A DNA stretch of 8,121 nucleotides from JAVBLG01 sp031553655. Lineage in GTDB: Bacteria > Desulfobacterota > Desulfovibrionia > Desulfovibrionales > Desulfovibrionaceae. The notes beneath the pieces were generated by a model. That model did not search any database. It saw only the letters and a list, made by a program, of their open reading frames with translations, and was not told the DNA's origin. Below are positions 4,852-8,121 of this stretch, one piece after another. Every line of letters starts with the position of its first letter. Positions within the stretch are counted from its first letter, which is position 1. Where the stretch lies: NCBI GenBank assembly GCA_031553655.1, contig JAVBLG010000109.1, forward strand, positions 1 through 8,121, written 5' to 3'. Position numbers and translations under genes: made by a program.

Positions 4852-5925
4852 ATGATCAAGAATATCTGTTTGTTGCCGGGAGACGGCATCGGTCCGGAAA
4901 TAACCGCCGAAATTGTCAAGGTGTTCAGGCGTGTGGAAGAAAAGTATAACCACACATTCAAATACAACGAACAATTTATTGGCGGCGCGGCCATTGACAA
5001 CTGCGGCTCTCCCCTGCCCCAGAGCACAATTGACGCCTGTAAAAAATCCGACGCGGTTTTTCTGGGCGCAGTGGGCGGCCCCAAGTGGGATCATCTCTCT
5101 AACCGCGAACGGCCTGAAGCCGGCCTGCTGGGCATCCGCAAAGCTCTTAGTCTATACGCAAATTTACGCCCGGCCATGTTGTTTCCGGAAATTTCCGGCG
5201 CTTGCCTGCTGCGGCCCGACATAGCTGCCTGGGGCCTTGATCTTGTGGTTGTAAGAGAACTTACCGGCGACGTATATTTTGGCGAGCCGCGCGGTATAGA
5301 AACCAGAAACGGCGAAAGGGTGGGCTTCAACAATATGATTTACGGCGAAAATGAAATTCGCCGCATCGCCAAAATTGCCTTTGAGCTGGCACAAAAGCGC
5401 AAGAAAAAGCTCTGCTCGGTGGACAAGGCCAATGTGCTCGACGTGTCTCGCCTGTGGCGCGATGTGGTTGTTGACATGCACAAGAACTATGCCGATGTGG
5501 AACTGGAGCATATGTATGTGGATAATGCCGCCATGCAACTGGTGCGCAACCCGGCCCAGTTTGACGTAATTCTCACCGGCAACCTGTTCGGCGACATCCT
5601 ATCCGATGAAGCTTCAGTCATCACCGGCTCGCTCGGCATGCTGCCCTCGGCCTCGCTCGGCGATACGGCTCCCGGCCTTTTCGAGCCCATCCACGGTTCC
5701 GCTCCCGATATAGCCGGAAAAGATATGGCCAACCCACTGGCGGCCATTCTTTCCGCTGCCATGCTGCTGCGCTTGGGCCTTGGCCTGGACGATGAAGCCC
5801 TTTTCGTGGAAAAAGCCGTGCATAAAACCCTGGCCGACGGCTTCCGCACCAAAGACATCATGGAACCAGACAAAATCCTGGTGGGTACCAGGATGATGGG
5901 TGATATGGTCTGCGAGCGGATATAG
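4852..5925 (+). CDS. leuB: 3-isopropylmalate dehydrogenase
   Basis: Catalyses NAD-dependent oxidative decarboxylation of 3-isopropylmalate to 2-oxoisocaproate, the third step of leucine synthesis, in the cytoplasm as a dimer. The 357-residue length is normal. Visible features are LLPGDGIGPEI (7-17), GLLGIRKALSLYANLRP (91-107; Arg96 and Arg106 bind substrate), VRELTGDVYFGEPRG (134-148; Arg135 and Tyr142), VDKANVL (190-196; Lys192), and the metal-binding Asp224, Asp248 and Asp252 within NLFGDILSDEAS. The NAD-binding GSAPDIAGK (282-290) follows EPIHG. The GLLGIRK form and the long EPRGIE loop favour LeuB over isocitrate or tartrate dehydrogenases. AGGA lies 9 nt before the ATG. leuA, leuC and leuD are not in the window, so it may be transcribed alone. 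Its stop overlaps the first base pairs of the downstream hairpin array. Confidence 0.96.
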   Translation: MIKNICLLPGDGIGPEITAEIVKVFRRVEEKYNHTFKYNEQFIGGAAIDNCGSPLPQSTIDACKKSDAVFLGAVGGPKWDHLSNRERPEAGLLGIRKALSLYANLRPAMLFPEISGACLLRPDIAAWGLDLVVVRELTGDVYFGEPRGIETRNGERVGFNNMIYGENEIRRIAKIAFELAQKRKKKLCSVDKANVLDVSRLWRDVVVDMHKNYADVELEHMYVDNAAMQLVRNPAQFDVILTGNLFGDILSDEASVITGSLGMLPSASLGDTAPGLFEPIHGSAPDIAGKDMANPLAAILSAAMLLRLGLGLDDEALFVEKAVHKTLADGFRTKDIMEPDKILVGTRMMGDMVCERI

Positions 5926-6071
5926 AGCGTTTTGCGAATGAAATGAGCGAAATGCTCTGACGGCCCGTGCGTTGTTAGGGCCGTACGGACACAAAGTGTC
6001 CGCAACTTAGGCGGTGAAGCCGCCGTAATAACATGCTGTTCCGAGCCGCCGGTGAAAGGCGGCGCAGGACA
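5924..6071. repeat. Array of hairpins downstream of leuB
   Basis: Five hairpins follow in 148 nt. H1: 5924-5935 with 5947-5958 (12 bp, two G-U pairs). H2: ACGGCCC (5960-5966) with GGGCCGT (5978-5984). H3: CGGACAC/GTGTCCG (5986-6002). H4: GGCGG/CCGCC (6010-6024). H5: GCCGCC/GGCGGC (6045-6063), with an outer TGTTC/GGACA pair. In addition GTTGTTA (5971-5977) in the H2 loop can pair with TAATAAC (6026-6032), enclosing H3 and H4. No U-run follows any single hairpin. It may be a 3' structure of the leuB mRNA, a repeat cluster or an unrecognised RNA. The stretch 6072-6129 after it is AT-rich and holds nothing I recognise. Confidence 0.6.
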
Positions 6072-6129
6072 ATCAGCCTTAATTTAAAAAAACAGTTTCA
6101 GGCAATGGATAATTTTAAAAGCTAAATGC

Positions 6130-6263
6130 TATAAAGAAACGCCTTTTGCTCCATGGCGATGTCAAAAGGCTTTTTTGCGCCGAGGCTGTACTAAAAAAAA
6201 GTACTAACCTCGTCGAAAAAAAGCCTTTTTCCTTGTCATAAAACAAAAAAATCGCTCTTTATA
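6130..6263 (-). repeat. Palindromic repeat, copy C, also a likely bidirectional terminator
   Basis: AAAAGGCTTTTTT (6164-6176) pairs with AAAAAAGCCTTTT (6217-6229). Inside it CGAGG/CCTCG and GTACT/AGTAC pair, and outside it TATAAAG/CTTTATA (6130-6136 with 6257-6263) closes the element. Read leftward, the linkers CAAGGAAA, TTTCGACGAG, CGGCGCAAAAA, TTGAC and GCCATGGAGCAAAAGGCG match copy A (2399-2516) in the same order, while the stem arms differ. It sits between the convergent leuB and ade genes, and the T-runs on both strands could end transcripts in both directions. Confidence 0.65.
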
Positions 6264-6291
6264 AGTCGCACTGAATTTGCTTAAAATTTAT

Positions 6292-8040
6292 TTAATCAAC
6301 AAACAAAGGAACGTGGCTGAAAGACGTCACATCGAAGAGCCCTCTGTCCGTAAGCTTCAAGTCAGGAATAACCGGCAGCGCCAAGAATGACAGCATGCCG
6401 AAAGGCTCGGCAATGGCAAAATTTAGACTGCGCAGGGCATTATGTACTTCTTCCAACCGGGAAACCGCATCTTCCGGCCTGGCCGAACTCATCAGTCCGC
6501 CGACTTCCAGAGGCATGGCCGCCAGCACCTTACCCCCCCGCGCCACGCACAGCCCACCGCCCATCTCCCTTATCTTTAAGGTGCAAACCAGCATATCTTC
6601 CTCAGAAATGCCCAACACAATAATATTGTGCGAATCATGAGCCACTGATGTGGCTATGGCCCCTTCGGCCAGCCCGAATCCGCGCACCAGCCCGTGGGCA
6701 ATATAGCCGCTGCCGCAATGTCTTTCGATAACGCTCAACCGAGCCAAATCGCGCGCCGGATCGGCGCACAGGCGGCCTTCGGTCTGAGGTGTGCTTTCAA
6801 TTATCTCTGTGGTCAGCAATTCATTGGCCTTCAAGCCTATAATACGGCAGTGGGACTTGCGTAACGGCACCACAAAACTGCCCAGGTCAAGTCTGGTTCC
6901 CACATTCATGCTCGACGGCAAATTAGCCTGAACAGGCATGGGCCGCTCTCGAAGATGTGGCACAAGTTCGCCCCGTTCGGCTATCTTGCGGCCATTCTTG
7001 TACACACTCAAAGGTGTAAAGTTGGCCTCTTCCCGCTCCCACGAAGGCAGAACCACAATGTCGGCCCGCCGTCCCGGCGCGATGGCCCCGCGATCGCCAA
7101 GACCAAAGGTTTCCGCCGCGTTGAGCGTTGCCATAATCAGCGCCCGCATGGGGCTTTCCCCATACTTTACAGCCAGATTAAGCACATGGTTTATATGCCC
7201 CTCGGCCACAAGATCGTTCAAATGGCGGTCGTCTGTGCATAAGCAAGCCATGCGCAAGGTGCGCCCGTTCACCGCCGGGAGTAGCGCTTCCAGGTTCTTG
7301 GCCTGGCTGCCCTCGCGTATCAGCACCTTGGCCCCCATGCTCATGCGTTCCATGGCCTCTTCAGCTGTGGAGCATTCATGATCGGTATGAATGCCGCTGC
7401 CAAGGTAAGCGCCAAGTTCCTTGCCCGTCAAACCGGGGCTGTGCCCGTCGCGCGGGCGTTGCGCGTAAACCGACAATTTGGCCCACAAGGCCTCGTCGCC
7501 GTTCAGCACTCCGGGCATATTCATAACTTCACCAAGGCCCAAAACTCGCGGGTGCCGCAACAAATGGGCCAGATCTTCAGCAGGCATACTGGCGCCGGAA
7601 GTCTCCATATCTGTGGCCGGAACACAGCTGGGAGCCATGAAGAAAAAGTCCACCTCAAGGCCTTCGCTGCTTTCGAGCATAAACTTTACCCCGGCAAGGC
7701 CCAGCACATTGCCTATTTCATGCGGGTCGGCAATCAGCGCGCCCACGCCAAAAGGCGCAATCAACCTGGCTAGTCCCGGAGGCGTGAGGTAGGTGCTTTC
7801 CACATGCAGGTGCGAGTCAATATATGAAGGGGCCAGAATTAATCCCGAACAATCCTCCTCCACCACGCCCTCAAAACCATGGCCAACCCCCACAATCATG
7901 CCGCCATGAACGGCAACATCTTTCAGCTCCAACTCTCCAGTGAAAACATTGGCCACCATGCCGCCGCGCAAAACAAGATCAGCCGGCTCGTACCCCTTGG
8001 CGGCAGGCAGAGAGCGACGTGAAAATCCGGAAAAGAACAT
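6292..8040 (-). CDS. ade: Adenine deaminase
   Basis: Hydrolyses adenine to hypoxanthine and ammonia in purine salvage. It is a cytoplasmic, metal-dependent amidohydrolase. The 582-residue length matches the Ade/AdeC family (about 560-600). The amidohydrolase core shows the metal ligands in SYIDSHLHVESTYLTP (72-87; His77 and His79), DPHEIGNVLG (105-114), GLGEVMNMPGV (168-178), DGHSPGL (198-204), HTDHEC (218-223) and CTDDRH (268-273). The C-terminal Ade-specific domain follows, with SVAHDSHNIIVLG (465-477) and ALPVIPDLKLTDRGLFDV (554-571). AAGGAG lies 5 nt before the ATG. It is leftward and convergent with leuB. The promoter should lie beyond 8068 but is lost in the poly-G run. Urease-type or dihydroorotase alternatives are excluded by the C-terminal domain. 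Confidence 0.97.
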   Translation of the reverse strand: MFFSGFSRRSLPAAKGYEPADLVLRGGMVANVFTGELELKDVAVHGGMIVGVGHGFEGVVEEDCSGLILAPSYIDSHLHVESTYLTPPGLARLIAPFGVGALIADPHEIGNVLGLAGVKFMLESSEGLEVDFFFMAPSCVPATDMETSGASMPAEDLAHLLRHPRVLGLGEVMNMPGVLNGDEALWAKLSVYAQRPRDGHSPGLTGKELGAYLGSGIHTDHECSTAEEAMERMSMGAKVLIREGSQAKNLEALLPAVNGRTLRMACLCTDDRHLNDLVAEGHINHVLNLAVKYGESPMRALIMATLNAAETFGLGDRGAIAPGRRADIVVLPSWEREEANFTPLSVYKNGRKIAERGELVPHLRERPMPVQANLPSSMNVGTRLDLGSFVVPLRKSHCRIIGLKANELLTTEIIESTPQTEGRLCADPARDLARLSVIERHCGSGYIAHGLVRGFGLAEGAIATSVAHDSHNIIVLGISEEDMLVCTLKIREMGGGLCVARGGKVLAAMPLEVGGLMSSARPEDAVSRLEEVHNALRSLNFAIAEPFGMLSFLALPVIPDLKLTDRGLFDVTSFSHVPLFVD

Positions 8041-8066
8041 ATGAGCTCCTTTTGGGAAAAAAGAGT

Positions 8067-8121
<55 letters not shown>

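Noticed and set aside
5487..6005. Leftward open frames of 172 and 126 codons over the leuB 3' end
   Set aside because: Antisense shadows of leuB. All LeuB active-site motifs are on the other strand.

Overview
The window looks like a contig end from a Gram-negative bacterium. I infer a member of the Desulfovibrionaceae or a close relative. The basis is a stand-alone heptose-1-phosphate adenylyltransferase (lipopolysaccharide synthesis), the mix of housekeeping proteins, moderately GC-rich genes in AT-rich spacers, and G/C-plus-A/T palindromes between genes. The family-level placement rests on general impression, not on a marker gene.

Layout, left to right. (1) 1-312: the last codons of a rightward gene, a 50-bp homopurine/homopyrimidine palindrome and a strong intrinsic terminator. 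(2) 313-2204, leftward: a sodium:alanine/glycine symporter behind a long leader. The leader holds a singlet glycine riboswitch, a riboswitch-controlled terminator and a recognisable promoter, so the regulator fits the substrate class of the transporter. (3) 2230-2986, leftward: a small heat-shock protein (Hsp20) whose stop codon is completed by the end of a 148-bp MITE-like element. A large two-way terminator separates it from the riboswitch promoter. (4) 3290-4648, leftward: a YkgJ-type cysteine-cluster protein followed after 9 nt by rfaE2, with a leader hairpin and an extended -10 promoter candidate upstream. (5) 4852-5925, rightward: leuB, 3-isopropylmalate dehydrogenase, divergent from the ykgJ-like gene. 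(6) 5926-6291: a convergent spacer with an array of hairpins and a large palindromic repeat. (7) 6292-8040, leftward: adenine deaminase. (8) 8069-8121: 53 consecutive G, most likely a sequencing or assembly artefact at the contig edge.

The genes do not form one pathway. They are core metabolism (glycine/alanine uptake, leucine synthesis, purine salvage, LPS heptose activation) and protein quality control. I see no phage genes, CRISPR array, toxin-antitoxin pair or defence system. The unexplained signal is between the genes. Three copies (2399-2516, 3021-3110, 6130-6263) of a diverged palindromic repeat keep their linkers while their stem arms change. A cluster of hairpins after leuB can be drawn as a pseudoknot. 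The riboswitch can be read as a complete ON-switch with explicit competing helices.
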